A program made the position numbers and the translations under genes. A stretch of DNA of 64,000 nt. Source: Cercis canadensis. Lineage: Eukaryota; Streptophyta; Magnoliopsida; Fabales; Fabaceae. The notes under the pieces are model-generated. The model did no database searches. It was not told the origin of the DNA and was given only the letters and a program-made list of their open reading frames with translations. This document shows, one piece after another, positions 52,150 to 64,000 of the stretch (positions within the stretch are counted from its first letter, which is position 1; each line of letters opens with the position of its first letter). Where the stretch lies: positions 31,296-95,295 of the forward strand of contig QAOA01006130.1 in assembly GCA_003255065.1 (NCBI GenBank), read 5' to 3'.

Positions 52150-53400
52150 CGGGGAAGGGTGTGCGTTTCACGCTGGCGATGATATGATACCTTTGATAAC
52201 GAACAATGTTTTCTTTTTCTTTTTATTTTCTAATGCTTCTATTAACGAATAATTGGCCTTAACAATTGGATAACTTAGACTTAGTACTGCAATCTTTCGA
52301 CATAAATAAATTCATAAATTTTCAAACAAAGAAAAATAAATTTTACAAGATTGTTATATTTATGCTCACCAAATCTGATATCAACACAATTAACTCACAA
52401 AAAGCAAATTGTATCTTCACTTTGCATTTCCATTTTATTTTTAAGTGGAATTGTAAGGAAGGAAAAGGTTCTCTATTAATATAAATTCAAAGCAATTAGA
52501 AATTCTTTTATTTTCACTTTTTATACCTGGTATTAAAAAAAAAAAATCAAAAGAATGATATGATTAAAAATCGCTTTGGTTGCCCTCTTTATACTGTATT
52601 TTCTTTTTATGAAGGTTTTTTTTAGATATTTTAAATATTTATGTAATATGTAAATATTAAAATATATGTGTATAAATTAATTATTTTTAAATTTATTTAA
52701 AAAATAAAATAAAATATATTTTATATTTAATATAATATAAAAATTATATATCAATGTAATATAATATATCCATGTATATTATAAAATCCTAATATTTTAT
52801 CCTAACTTGGGATGTCAAAAAAGTTGACAAAGAATATGATTGTAAATGGCTGCTACAGTGCTACTCCATTTATGTTCCATCTTCTTACTTCTCTTACCAA
52901 GCAAACCAAGATGAGATCAATAGAGGCTACAAAAAATGACTTCAATATATTAGCCTCAATATTACCTGTATAATGCCAACAAGGTGTTCTAATGACCGTT
53001 TGAGTAAATTATTGGGCAATTCATATAAATATTATTTCAGTAAATTTAACACAATTAGCTCTATATCATCAAAAGACTAAAACCAAAATAAAATTCTGCC
53101 AACACAAAAGTTTCAGTATATAATAATAATAGCATTCCTCTGACAAATTAAAGTATAAAAAGGAGTTTAAGATTCCGGTAACAAGTTACCTCATGAAATC
53201 CGAACAAAATTTGAAAATACATAAAGTCAGACTAAAAATGTATGCAGCTTCTCCCAGAAAACGAACTAAAGAACAAGATAAATGTTTTTCATCCATTCCC
53301 CCCAAGATACAAGGTATAGAACAAATAACTTAGGCTACTCTCACAAACCTAGCCACCCATATAGAAAATTGGTTTACAGCTCTTTCTATATCTATACTCT
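52150..53400. other. spacer between S4-protein and PPI genes
   Basis: AT-rich and gene-free. It holds one AT-rich MITE (52612-52800). The left end is the promoter of the S4-protein gene, and the right end is the 3' flank of the PPI gene. Confidence 0.5.
52612..52800. mobile_element. AT-rich MITE family member
   Basis: It starts gaaggtttttttagatat and has the same taaatttatttaaaaaa core as the copies at 15655 and 58935. There is no coding content. Confidence 0.5.
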
Positions 53401-56400
53401 TCAGATAAGATAGTTGTATCCAAGCACCAACAGCAGCAGAACTAAGAAAGCAGCACATGCAACCCATACCCAGTAGTTGTTAGACCTTTTCCTCTTAAGA
53501 ATAGCTTTTGGAATGGACTCGGGTCCCTTTGTTCGACTCCTAGACCTGATAACATTCTCCTTCTGGACCTTCTCCTTCATTGAAGCTGGGGCTTCAACGT
53601 TACCGTTAACCTTTTCTTGTTCTGCAGCCTCTGCTTCATCTTCCTGTTCCTCAGCATTGGCACCAGGTGCAGTGGCTGCAGCCTTCTTCTTTGCTTTCTT
53701 TTCGCGCTCCTAAAATAAAACAAAAACCAAGTTCAAGTTAAAAGACCTAAAATTTACATTTGAAGAACACATGCCAAAGGAAAGGAAAATAAAATTGCAC
53801 CAACAATTACCTTGAGCTTCTTCTCAGCTTCCTTTTGAGCTCTGATAGCTGCTTTGGCTGCAGCTTTCTCTGCTAACTTCTTCTTCCTTTCCAAGGCCTG
53901 CTTAGCTTTAGCAATTTCCTCTTCTCTTTTCATCTCTTTCAACTTTGCTGGATCAACTTCAGGCTCCTTGGCAGGAACGTCCTTCTTTGGCTTTTCAAAT
54001 TCAAAGTCATCAGTTCCGGCTAAATCCCTATCGTCATGGTTGGATTTCAAATCTCTCGCTTTCGTTTTGGCTTCCTTCTCGACCTTCTGAGGAGGCAAAG
54101 CATCTTGTGACGGAATCTTGGTCTCCTCCTTTGGTGGTTTTATGTTGGTTTTTGCCAATGTCTCTGTTTCAGCAAGTTTTGGCTCTTCCAGCAGTGGCTT
54201 TTCATCTGGATTCCTTATCCTTCCATCCCTACTCAACTGTCGATTATCTAATGATGACAAAATTCTTTTCTCATAATCAGTCCTAAAAGCCTTATCATTG
54301 CTCCAGAGTGACATAAATTTATCAACCTAGGACCAAAAAGAAAAAAAAAATCAAGTCATAACACAGCACAATCAAGAAAAGTGGAAGCCTGGGAATAAAT
54401 GGTTAGGGTGCAATTATTAAGATTGGATGGTGCTCCGAAGAATAAATACTATTTGTACAAACCTCTGCTTGTGAAAGTTCCTCAAGAGCATTAACATCTT
54501 TCTTTGCAGCAACCTCCCTTGCTTTGTTCAAAAGTGTACGGCATTGGAAGTAATAGGAATTCTGAATAAGAAAACATCAGTTTAAATTTAACCACTACTC
54601 TGAAGTACTCCATACAGGGTTTAAGAAATTAAAATAATAATGACAATGTCTGCAAATGGTCAGCAAGAGCAAGGTATAAACAACAGAATCAAGGGAGAGC
54701 AAGAGAAATCAAACAAACTCAATGAAACATGACTCAAGAAAAAATTAGAGAACAAGAGAAAGCTATAAGCAACAGAATCAACAAACAACCAAGTATTAAC
54801 TTTGATAAAAAATAAAGCATGTTCTAGACATGGAGACTGAACTCGATACCAGGTGGCAACCATCTGAAATAGTACTCCCCCCCCCCCCCAATGGTCAGAG
54901 GTTGTTTTTGATAAATATATGTAACATTTAAGTGATTCAAAAAGGTTGACTAAACATTATCCTCATCTAACTTTATTAGATTCCACAAAGCCAAGCCCAT
55001 CTCTCTTTTCACAGAAATCAAACAAAACTCCACCTTTTTCTACACCTTATCCCGTAGAAACAAGCATGAACATAGGTGGGGAGAAAAATCCAAATATTCA
55101 AACTTGCCATATCATCACCACACTCAATAGGAAAATTAATAAACCTAAATAGTAGTTTTATATGAAAAAAGTTCATTTTCAAGTTTGGATGCATCAGGGA
55201 ATGATTACAAAAATACAGATACAGTACAAGACTTGTCTTTTTTATTTTCTTTTTTTTTATGGTAAAGCACACACAATGCACAGAGAGAATGGTACTAGAC
55301 GAGAAATCTCAAGATTTAATCCAAATGAAGTAGATGCCAAGACTGAACTAAAACCTGTTGCTGAAATCTAGGGTGACTTCTAAATCAGGACAAATCATTC
55401 TGACCAACCACCAGCAGTTAATAGCCCACATCCTATGTTATGTGACTACTAAAATTCTTAAGTGACCTTTGTACCATGTTCATTAGCAAGTGATATTGTA
55501 ACATGTAGACATTTTATGCATTAGCAACCAAAAAGAAAAACTATACACACTTAGGGCAACTGCACCACAAAAACTTCAATTGGTCCTTTACTCCTTGAAT
55601 TCGTAGGTTGTGTATAAATGTATAGATCCTATAAACAACTGCACCTGAGAAGACAGGGATTTCTTGAACAATAAATGAATAAAAGAACGGTGTAAGAGCA
55701 TGCCAATATGTCCCTTGTGGGTCACCAGAAAAGGGAAATGAAGCATTGTATGGATCAAAATTAGATAGATCACTTAGCACTTCTTATTATGAAAAAGAAG
55801 TGTATAAATATACATATGAAAGCAACAAGAACACACCCCCTCATCACGCTGTTTTCTCAGCTTCTGAATGTCCTCATATGCTTTTTCCCTCTTTTGAGTC
55901 ACAGCTGTCAATTCGTCCTGTAAAGACTGGATATCCTTGTCTATGACTTTCAGTGCATCATCAAGTTGCTTGATTTTGGACCGAATTGCTTGTCTCTCTT
56001 TCTTAACTCCATCCAAATCCCCACCTATAAGCTGCAATCGCACATAAATTTTCAAGATCTTTCTAATATCTAATGAGGTAAGATTTTTGGGATACTCAAC
56101 AAACAAGAATCTCCATAGGAAAAATTGAAAGAACCATCCTACCTTAACCTGATCCTGAATGACTTCTTTCTGCCCAATAGAGTCCTGTAACTTGGCTCTC
56201 ATGGCAGCATTAGCAATAACTTTCTCCCTTGTCCCCTCAAGCTGTTTGATTTCTCGAAGTAGTTGCTTTTCCTCAGCCAATGGAATGCTCTCATGTTGTA
56301 TGCGGTATTTTAAGCTATAGATCTGCATTCATCGATCCATGTGGAAGTTGTGAGTGAATGGAAGATAGATGTTGTGGATTAGCTGCAAGACAAAGTGATG

Positions 56401-57747
56401 AATTCATATAAAATAGAAAGTGGACCCATAACATACAACATCGTTAAGCTCCTCCTCAGAGGAGCATAAACCAGCCCGACCCGCATTGTTTGCAGTACGC
56501 AGTTTGCCCAGAGCCTGCTGAAGAGGTTCAATCTCTTTTATTTTCTCATCCACAATAGACTGAAATTGCCTATTGTCATCTCTGAGAGACTTAATCTGCG
56601 AAATCAACTCAGCTCGTTCCGACTGCAATATAAAGACCAAATATACAGTAACATTAGGCATCTGTTGAGGTGGAGTTTGACACGTGGTGTCACTGCACGA
56701 ATCTAAAGATTTCACGGAAAGGAAACAGCACCATTAAGTAATATGCAAGCCCCTTATTTTGTGCTTATATATCACATAAATTTCCAGATAATGTTTCCAG
56801 ATCCCGACATCTGATATTAATTGCATGCAAGAATAAGTCCTAACATCTTTAATCATTAATCCCCAACAAAAAAGCCGTTATTGTCATACGTTAAAACAAA
56901 CCCATTCATTACATAACTTTATTAATCTCACACGCGCGTCAAACAACTTATAAGTAAAGGATAATTTCTTGTTCCTTTTCTCCATTGTACTATTCAATTT
57001 ATATCCTATCATTGAATTCTTATACTACTAACTAAACTTCCCATGTTAACTTGTAGCAATAAATCCGACACATGTTCGGAGTAAATTCAGCAATATTTAA
57101 CTTTTGATGGTGACCAAAACATTAATACTGCAATGATGATTAAAATTAGATATTCTATATAGAAAGGAATTACGCACATGGATTGCATGTGCCTGTCAAC
57201 ATACCACAACATTGCATGAAAGAGGTGAATATGAAGAGGAAAGCGAGGGAAAAAAGGGGTATGTTAACACATAACCTACTTCCCTCCTTCCATTTCCTTC
57301 TCATTTTCACTTCGACCAAGCATACATTAAATTTAAGTACTGAGCAATCATTATGAAGTAATCTCTACTCACCCTCTTCGCCTTTAAAGCTTCAGTGATC
57401 TGAAATCGACCTTGATTTTTCTTGTTAATCTCTTTATCAAGTAGATCAATTTTGGATTTAATGTTTGGATCTTCATATGGCCGGCACCTGACAAAATAAA
57501 AAGAATATATTTGCTTGGGTGCAGGCCACTCTTCTATTGCATCCTTTGGGACATTGGAATCAGAAACACCATTCCCCTCTCCCTTAGCAGGTTCATCTCC
57601 GTGACTACCAAATTTTATGGTTTCAGCAACTCCAGAATCCTTTTCTAGTTTGCCATTTTCCTTTTCATGCAAAACAGCTTTATCTCCTTCAGCAACATTC
57701 TCTACTGGTCCTTCAACCATCTCAAATCCCACAACCTCCATAGCCAT
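53401..57747 (-). CDS. proton pump interactor (PPI1-like)
   Basis: Seven minus-strand exons join to 619 residues: 57747-57373, 56622-56437, 56322-56143, 56031-55837, 54561-54463, 54326-53811 and 53709-53401. Arabidopsis PPI1 is about 612 residues and matches throughout. Landmarks are DAIEEWPAPKQIYSFYFV, CSSEEELNDV, YRIQHESIPLAEEKQLL, EGTREKVIANAAMRAK and KAKQALERKKKLAEKAA. A long coiled coil runs through the middle. Lys/Glu-rich repeats follow, then one C-terminal membrane segment (WVWVACAAFLVLLLLVLG) as the tail anchor. In Arabidopsis PPI1 binds the regulatory tail of the plasma-membrane H+-ATPase and raises its activity. I start at the first ATG (57747); a second Met two codons on is possible. 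The leader probably extends to about 58.79 kb with an intron, because a leftward TATA-like box lies near 58826-58835. Confidence 0.93.
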
Positions 57748-58007
57748 GGTTCCAACTAGAACACAGCCTCGCAAAACCCAAGAAACCTAATCCAAAGTAA
57801 CACACTTTATATGAATATATGAAAATTCAGGAACAAGTATAATTCAGCAGTTTGATCTAAAGGCTTAATAAGCAGGCACACATATGCTAAACCATAACTT
57901 GAGAAGAAGAAAAAAAATTCAACAGTTAGACGATTTTTTTGACAGAGATTAATAATTGAAAAGACTTATACAAAACTAAATGCACCATCAATCAAGGGCC
58001 ATCCGAG

Positions 58008-58420
58008 CAGCAAAACGATATAGATCCTATTTCATCATGAGATACAAGAATTTCATCTATTGGATCACAATCAATCAATTTCAATAGGGCACGAGAACAA
58101 AAATGAGAAGAACAAAAAGATCTAAAGATTAATACCTCCATCTCAACCATTCAAAAGAAATCAAACCCAAAAAAATCTTCTTTTTAGGTAAGATCAAGTT
58201 TTCTCATACGAATNCAGCAAAACGATATAGATCCCATTTCATCATGAGATACAAGAATTTCATCTATTGGATCACAATCAATCAATTTCAATAGGACACG
58301 AGAACAAAAATGAGAAGAACAAAAAGATCTAAAGACTAATACCTCCATCTCAACCATTCAAAAGAAATCAAACCCAAAAAAATCTTCTTTTTAGGTAAGA
58401 TCAAGTTTTCTCATACGAAT
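58008..58420. repeat. 206-bp duplication around a lone N at 58214
   Basis: 58008-58213 recurs at 58215-58420 with only a few substitutions (for example tcctattt versus tcccattt). It lies in the upstream leader or intron of the PPI gene. It has the same lone-N layout as the others. Confidence 0.9.
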
Positions 58421-58825
58421 AAACCACGCATGCAAAACCAAATCCCGCAAAATCCAGGTAACGTATATGATCTGAATACCTTCAAATGATCGTTCTCACC
58501 ATGATACACTCAAAAGACATACAATTTAAACACATAACAAGCTAAAATTGCATAAGCAAAATGGAGGCAATACCAGTGAGGAGTGAGAAAAACTCGAAAA
58601 TGATCATTACCCGGAAAGGGGTGAAAGAGATTGCGAAGAAGACCCCCTTTGACAAAGGGCCTCCAATTCCAAATTTAGGCAAAACCCAGAAAAACACAGT
58701 GAATAAAAGGGCCAGATCTCGCCCGGTTCTCTTCTCGGACCCGAGCCTCAAGTCTCTCCCTGTGTTCGCTTAATCTAGAGCAGAGAGAGAAATAGAGGGG
58801 TAGCTATATTTACAGTTCGACCTAT

Positions 58826-58835
58826 TTATATAAAC
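58826..58835 (-). promoter_or_regulatory. TATA box of PPI gene
   Basis: ctatttatataaac on the plus strand reads tttatataaatag on the minus strand. It lies just upstream of a less AT-rich leader-like stretch (58600-58790). This implies a leader of about 1 kb, with an intron, before the ATG at 57747. Confidence 0.5.
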
Positions 58836-58934
58836 GAGGTAAGATTTTTAAGGTTCAGCAGCGGATTTCGCAATATCTTAATTTCTACAAACAGTAAAAA
58901 GGTTGGACTACCGTTTTTCTTGACACTGTTATTT

Positions 58935-59160
58935 TAAGGGTGGAGAGTTTTTAGATACTTTTTAGTATTATTGGGGTATATTAAATTATATAAAAATAAT
59001 TAATATATAAATAATTTTAAATTAATAATTTTTAAATTTATTTAAAAACAAAATAAATTATATTTTATATTTAATAAAATATAAAAATTATATCTTAACA
59101 ATAAATATTTATCATGTTATTATAATATATTAATATTTACGTGATATTATAAAATTTCGT
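58935..59160. mobile_element. AT-rich MITE family member
   Basis: It starts ggagagtttttagatact, has the same taaatttatttaaaaaca core, and ends with a gtgatattataaaatt motif. It lies about 100 bases upstream of the presumed PPI TATA box. Confidence 0.5.
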
Positions 59161-61950
59161 TTAAAAATTTTGTGTTTATTTCTTGTTTTGGGGCAAACAG
59201 GAATTTGGGTTTTGCTACCTTTTTGTTCTTTAGGTGAAAGAACAGATTTTTTTCCATTTTTTTATGTGTATTATTTTTGTGATTCAATGAGGATCAGTGA
59301 GATTCTTTTTTTTTTTTATGTATTATTGCCTCGGATTTGAATTTTCTTACCATATCTATGTGAAATATCACTATTCTATTAATAAACTTGTGATTAAAAT
59401 ACTTTTTTTTATCATATGATTAAAATACTTAACACATAGCATAATTGTTTAATCTATTTTTTATAAGATTGATATCCTAAATTTACATTTTTTAATATGT
59501 TTAACTTAAAATTTTAATTTTATTTTTAATAAAAATAATAGTAAAAATAAATTACTTTAATATTATTAAAAAAGACACAACTAACATAGCTGAAATTCCA
59601 AAAAAAAGTAAAAAAGCAATCAGAGACCTACCCAAATGAGAATTACCCACTAAACAGAATTTCTTATTACAAGAGGGCCCTAACACGATACTTAAAGTTG
59701 TAAAGCTTTAAACCGTATCCTTTCAGCATTATATAATCTGATCTGATAATAAGAAAAGTTGTGAGGAAAATAATGACAGTGGCATGGCACGTACCCGTGA
59801 CGAAACAACGTAGTATGTTTGTTGTTTTAAAGTGAACGATGACGATGGGAGAAGGGGACTCTGTTTTGATTGTTTGTCTTTTTTCTTATCTATAGCAACA
59901 TGCATTGGCGTTGCAAATATGGAGACACGTGGCGTTTCGTGTTCCAACGACAACGCGTTACGGCGTTAGGACGGTGATTACGAGAAACCCATCAAGATGT
60001 GGATAAGTACCAAAGTACATAAATGCCCCTCACGGCTTCGCTTAACTACGGCAGCTTTGAATTTGGATGAACATGCATGGATGATAGAACTGTTTTCTCC
60101 ACGTGCAATGTGTGAGGCTTCCCATCTCTACTTGTACTACTACCATTTGCAAATTGCCTTTGTCTTTCTTTTGGGCTTTAGTCTCTGGTCCCTGCTGATA
60201 CTTTGGTGCTCATCACGTGACTATTGAATATTCAAGATTTTATATTTTCTTTTACGACCAACAAAAAAAAGAGTTTTGATTTCTTGAACTGTGAAGACAA
60301 GTTTGCCCTTCGTGGGGTTTGGTATATGAGGAGTTTGTTTATCTTGAGTGTTTCTTCTTTTTGTTGTATTATCTTGTCCATTTTCTGTTATTTAGTCCTT
60401 GTAATAAGTTATTTTATCTTTTATTTATTATTTTTTTTGGATAAAATATTTACATATCTTTTTTAAAAAATTCTCATATAAAAAGTACCAATATTTAAGT
60501 TACTAATAATAATACCATACTCAATAAAAATAAATATATTAAGATTTGATCCTTTGTTATGAAAATCTCTTAAAACCTTAAAGATAAGATATATAACTAC
60601 TTGAATTATTGGTCGGAGTCATCAAATTAATATTTAAAGTAGAGTAAATTAATATTGTAATTCTCAAAAGATATCAATTAACTTATATTTACATCAGTTG
60701 AATACAAAAAATTTACAATCCGTTATAATCAAATTCTACTATATTATGTTTCTCCAAAATAGATAGAGGAACCTAGATGTCACATTATTTTCTTAGTTTC
60801 TATCTAGAATACTAATTAAATGTTTATTTCGCACATTGGTGAATGATGTGGCAATCTCAATGAGAAACGGTCTTGTTTTACTTCCATTGTCTCCCACAAA
60901 CTTATATGACTACTATGCCCCATCAAGATTGCCTTGTCATTCGTAGTGTCAAAAAAGCAACTAAAAAATAATTAACGTACTTGCAAAAAAGTGAATGACA
61001 TATAAATCTTATGATACTTCCCTTGGTTATTAATTATCAAAAATTCTACTAAACAGTTTATGACTGAATGGTACTTAAGTTATTATCAAGATTTATAAGT
61101 TATGTATTCAAATTTAAAGTCGTAACTAAAGTATAAAAAAAAAAAAAATCCAAAATTTTAATAATTCCAAGATCCTAGATCCACTACCAACTTTATTATA
61201 ATGGATCCTAGTTCCACTACCAATTTGATTAAAATTAATTAAAAAATTTTTATACAATTTGATGTAAATATTAGTTTTGTGACAAAATTTATGTAAGCAA
61301 TATTTTGAATGACCAAAATGTTACTTTTAATTGTAATATTAAGAGAAAAAATGTACAATAAATAATAATATGTTATATGGGAAATGAGAATATTTGAATG
61401 AAATTTTAAAAGTAATTGAAAAATCATGATTGCAAATTTGTAAGGCCACAAACATTATGTTTAGATACCTTTGTATTGACCATTAATTTTATATTTTATT
61501 TTGTTTAAGTGGTGTTTATTTTATACTCAAAACATTACAGATAAAGACAAAATAGTTGTCGGATATTTTGAAATTAACGCCATTTTCAAAACAATAAATG
61601 TTATTTCGAAATATTTATCATAATATATCTCTGTCAATATGCAACTTTTATCATTTACTAAAAATTGTTGAAAGTATATATTTATATCAATAAATCACTG
61701 TTTATTTTATTTTCATTTAACAAATTAAAACATACAACAAATTCATTTATTGTTTATTATATTTAGATGCTCATCTCACCTACATCTCATATTTGGATTA
61801 TTCTTTTCAAAGAGACAAATAAATGTATTCTTTTACCCTTAGCTTGGCTTGCTTATTACAGAACCATTAAATATTTTATTACTTTTTTTTTGGTAAATAA
61901 ATATTTTATTACTTTAATGGCTTCCCCTTTTTACAGGTTGTCCTAGCTTA
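59161..61950. other. gene-free AT-rich stretch
   Basis: No supported gene is seen. 59750-60060 is less AT-rich and contains a gacacgtggcg G-box-like motif near 59931. That could be a promoter of something outside view, but no gene follows. A SINE-like copy lies at about 61060-61147. Confidence 0.5.
61060..61147 (+). mobile_element. tRNA-derived SINE-like copy
   Basis: tgactgaatggtactt resembles the A-box region of the other copies. The core aaagtcgtaactaaagta and a 14-base A run follow. No target duplication could be fixed. Confidence 0.45.
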
Positions 61951-61952
61951 TA

Positions 61953-62202
61953 TTATAATAATGATATCACATAAACATTTATAAACGCAGTTATCATCAA
62001 CATTGTTTGGATAAGGACTAATAATTAAGATTAAATGCTTATAATGTAGGTTAGCACTCAGCGTAATGCCAATTATAATAATGATATCACATAAACATTT
62101 TAAAACGCAGTTATCATCAACATTGTTTTGGATAAGGACTATTAATTAATGTTAAATGCTTATAATGTAGGTTAGCAGTAGTACTCAGCGTAATGCCAAT
62201 TA
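61953..62202. repeat. 120-bp tandem duplication
   Basis: The unit tataataatgatatcacata to cagcgtaatgccaat occurs twice. The second copy carries a few indels, including an extra agtagt. Confidence 0.85.
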
Positions 62203-62343
62203 TCAAAAAAATTTACACATATACTAGGTAAGCATTACGTCATGTGACAACTCCAACATTATTTTTCCTTTTCTATTTTTTCCTTTCTTTCTTTCTTTAT
62301 CTTCAGCACCTAATTCACATGAGAATTTGTGACACTATCTTAA

Positions 62344-62818
62344 AGGTTTGTTTGGGGGAGTTGAAGGGGTAAGGAAGGGGAAGAGTACAAGAGAAAAGGG
62401 AGGGAAATGAAAGGAAAGGAATGGGAGAGATTTTTCTCTTCCTTGTTTGGATGATTAAAATGAGCAAAAGAAAAATAAATAAAAATAAAGAAATAAAAAT
62501 TTCTAATTTTACAAATTTATCCTTTATTTATAAAGTAAATATATTTAATATAAGATTTAATAATATTATCTAAATAGTATTTGAAAAATAATTTAAAAAA
62601 ATAAATAGAGGAATAATAATAAACTACTAATTTTTCCTCTCTAAACCCCTAAATTGGAAGAAAAACAAAAGTAAAAACAAAAAATGAATATGAGAGTTTG
62701 AGATTATCCCTTGGTTTCCTTCTCTTTTTTAATCTTAAATTCCTAAACAAAGGGATTGACACATTTACTCATTTCATTTCCTCTCATTTCTCCTTAATTT
62801 TAACTCCCAAACAAACCC
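62344..62818. mobile_element. Tourist-like (PIF/Harbinger) MITE
   Basis: The ends are aggtttgtttggg on the left and cccaaacaaaccc on the right, an inverted repeat with one mismatch. TAA is present on both sides (62341-62343 and 62819-62821), the 3-bp TWA target duplication of PIF/Harbinger elements. The inside is purine-rich at the left and pyrimidine-rich at the right, with no coding capacity. Confidence 0.75.
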
Positions 62819-62821
62819 TAA

Positions 62822-64000
62822 AATAAATGGTTATGGAAAAAATATATTTTAATAAAAAATACTTATTACACATTATTTTTCAAGTTGATGTGCGTAGTTA
62901 AATATAAGAAAATTTTAAAAGGTTACTTATTTCTTCACTAGCATATGTTATGAATCATTAATTAATATCTATTACTAATGATGAAAATCTATATTTATTT
63001 TGTCAAAACTATTTTTCAAATACCCTTATTATATTTCTTTTTAGTTTGTAATGTATAAATTTTATTCCGATTATAAATCCGATTGGAAACTAAAATAGAT
63101 GAATGTTAATTATTTGACAAAAAAAAATAAAATATCAGTCATCCTCATTCATCATTATGGCCTAAGTGTAGTAACAAAAGTCTATTGCATTACTCTCATT
63201 AATTTACTATTGCAACTACCTGCTTTTATAAGCCTTTAGTTGAAGTGATCAAGGATTCCAACTTTCTATTTGGCATGAACACTGATTTTTTTTTTCGCAT
63301 TAACAATAATTTGTCAAGAGTTTGAATTACATTGGAAGCATTAATAATTAAAATAAAAATAAAAATTAATCTTACACTAAAGATCACCTTATAATAAATT
63401 CAAAAAAAATACAATAACTTAAACAATTATTTTATCTAGTACATTTGAGAGTTGACCATGATTGCTTGCTTGCTCTGTTTCGATTGAGGATAAACGTCAT
63501 TGTCCCAACCAACCCACAAAAACGATGGCCATCATATAACCTATTTTTTTTCATTTCTATTTTTTGGGAATTGCGGAAGTAGGGTGATATGAAAATTAAA
63601 GAAGGATTATAATTTTTTTTTTAAAAAAAAGGCAAGTTACTCTTGAGTTTAAATGCATTTAACTTGATTAAAACTCAACTCAAAGCTTTTTAATTATTAA
63701 GTTCTTAGCTCATAAACTAACTCAAATAAATATTGGTTAGGGTAAATATTAGGGATAAACTAACTCAAATAATTGTTTTTTTTTTGTTTGCATAATCATT
63801 AAATTATGTGTTTCATGTGTAAAAATATTTGTTAAAATTATTTATTGTTCGTGAAATATGTTGGTGATGTGGTATTCTCCTGTTTAATAATATTGTATAT
63901 TTCATAGATAGTAAATCAAATTTAACTTATGTTTTTCTATTATATTTTTATATGTATTTATAGTTATATGTACATGTGATCATATTTACTTTAAAAGACA
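62822..64000. other. gene-free AT-rich end of window
   Basis: No gene, RNA or clear repeat is seen. It contains only short homopolymer runs and a few scattered stops in all frames. Confidence 0.5.

Overview
This is nuclear DNA of a flowering plant, most likely a eudicot. The genes have GT-AG introns and AT-rich introns and intergenic sequence. The families are plant-type: DRP5A dynamin, STIG1/GRI peptides, class II O-methyltransferases (OMTs), a GH17+X8 glucanase and a proton pump interactor. The spacers hold many small plant transposons. The species cannot be fixed from sequence alone. Every lone 'n' sits beside a direct repeat of 25 to 500 bp, which marks a draft assembly with unmerged contig ends.

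Layout. 1-3.4 kb: AT-rich, no gene. 4.4-8.0 kb (-): OPA3-like mitochondrial protein, 4 exons. 8.9-9.45 kb: small hAT-type element. 10.8-11.2 kb (+): intronless histone H3.1 behind two histone type I promoter elements. 12.1-13.7 kb (-): secreted beta-1,3-glucanase with X8 domain, 3 exons. 13.9-30.4 kb (+): a methyltransferase array with two intact two-exon genes (18.2 and 27.1 kb), one pseudogene (22.9 kb) and one 5' relic (30.2 kb). These are embedded in a duplicated 1.64-kb spacer and several elements: a foldback with MULE-like ends, a hAT element carrying three 183-bp repeats, and tRNA-derived SINE-like copies. 30.4-37 kb: gene-free. 37.5-42.9 kb (-): DRP5A, 8 exons. 44.6 and 46.8 kb (+): two tandem STIG1/GRI-like cysteine-rich secreted peptides. 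48.5-52.1 kb (-): plastid-type S4 RNA-binding (YlmH-like) protein, 10 exons. 53.4-57.7 kb (-): proton pump interactor (PPI1-like), 7 exons. 58.9-64 kb: gene-free, with a Tourist-like MITE and a 120-bp tandem duplication.

The order DRP5A - STIG1/GRI - S4 protein matches, as I recall it, the Arabidopsis order At1g53140 - At1g53130 - At1g53120. This suggests an old conserved block in which the GRI-like gene has doubled here. The methyltransferase array is the most dynamic part and looks like birth-and-death evolution of a specialised-metabolism family. I found no clearly new kind of system. The best leads are the array's history, the composite hAT element, the twin histone elements and the E2F-type site at DRP5A.
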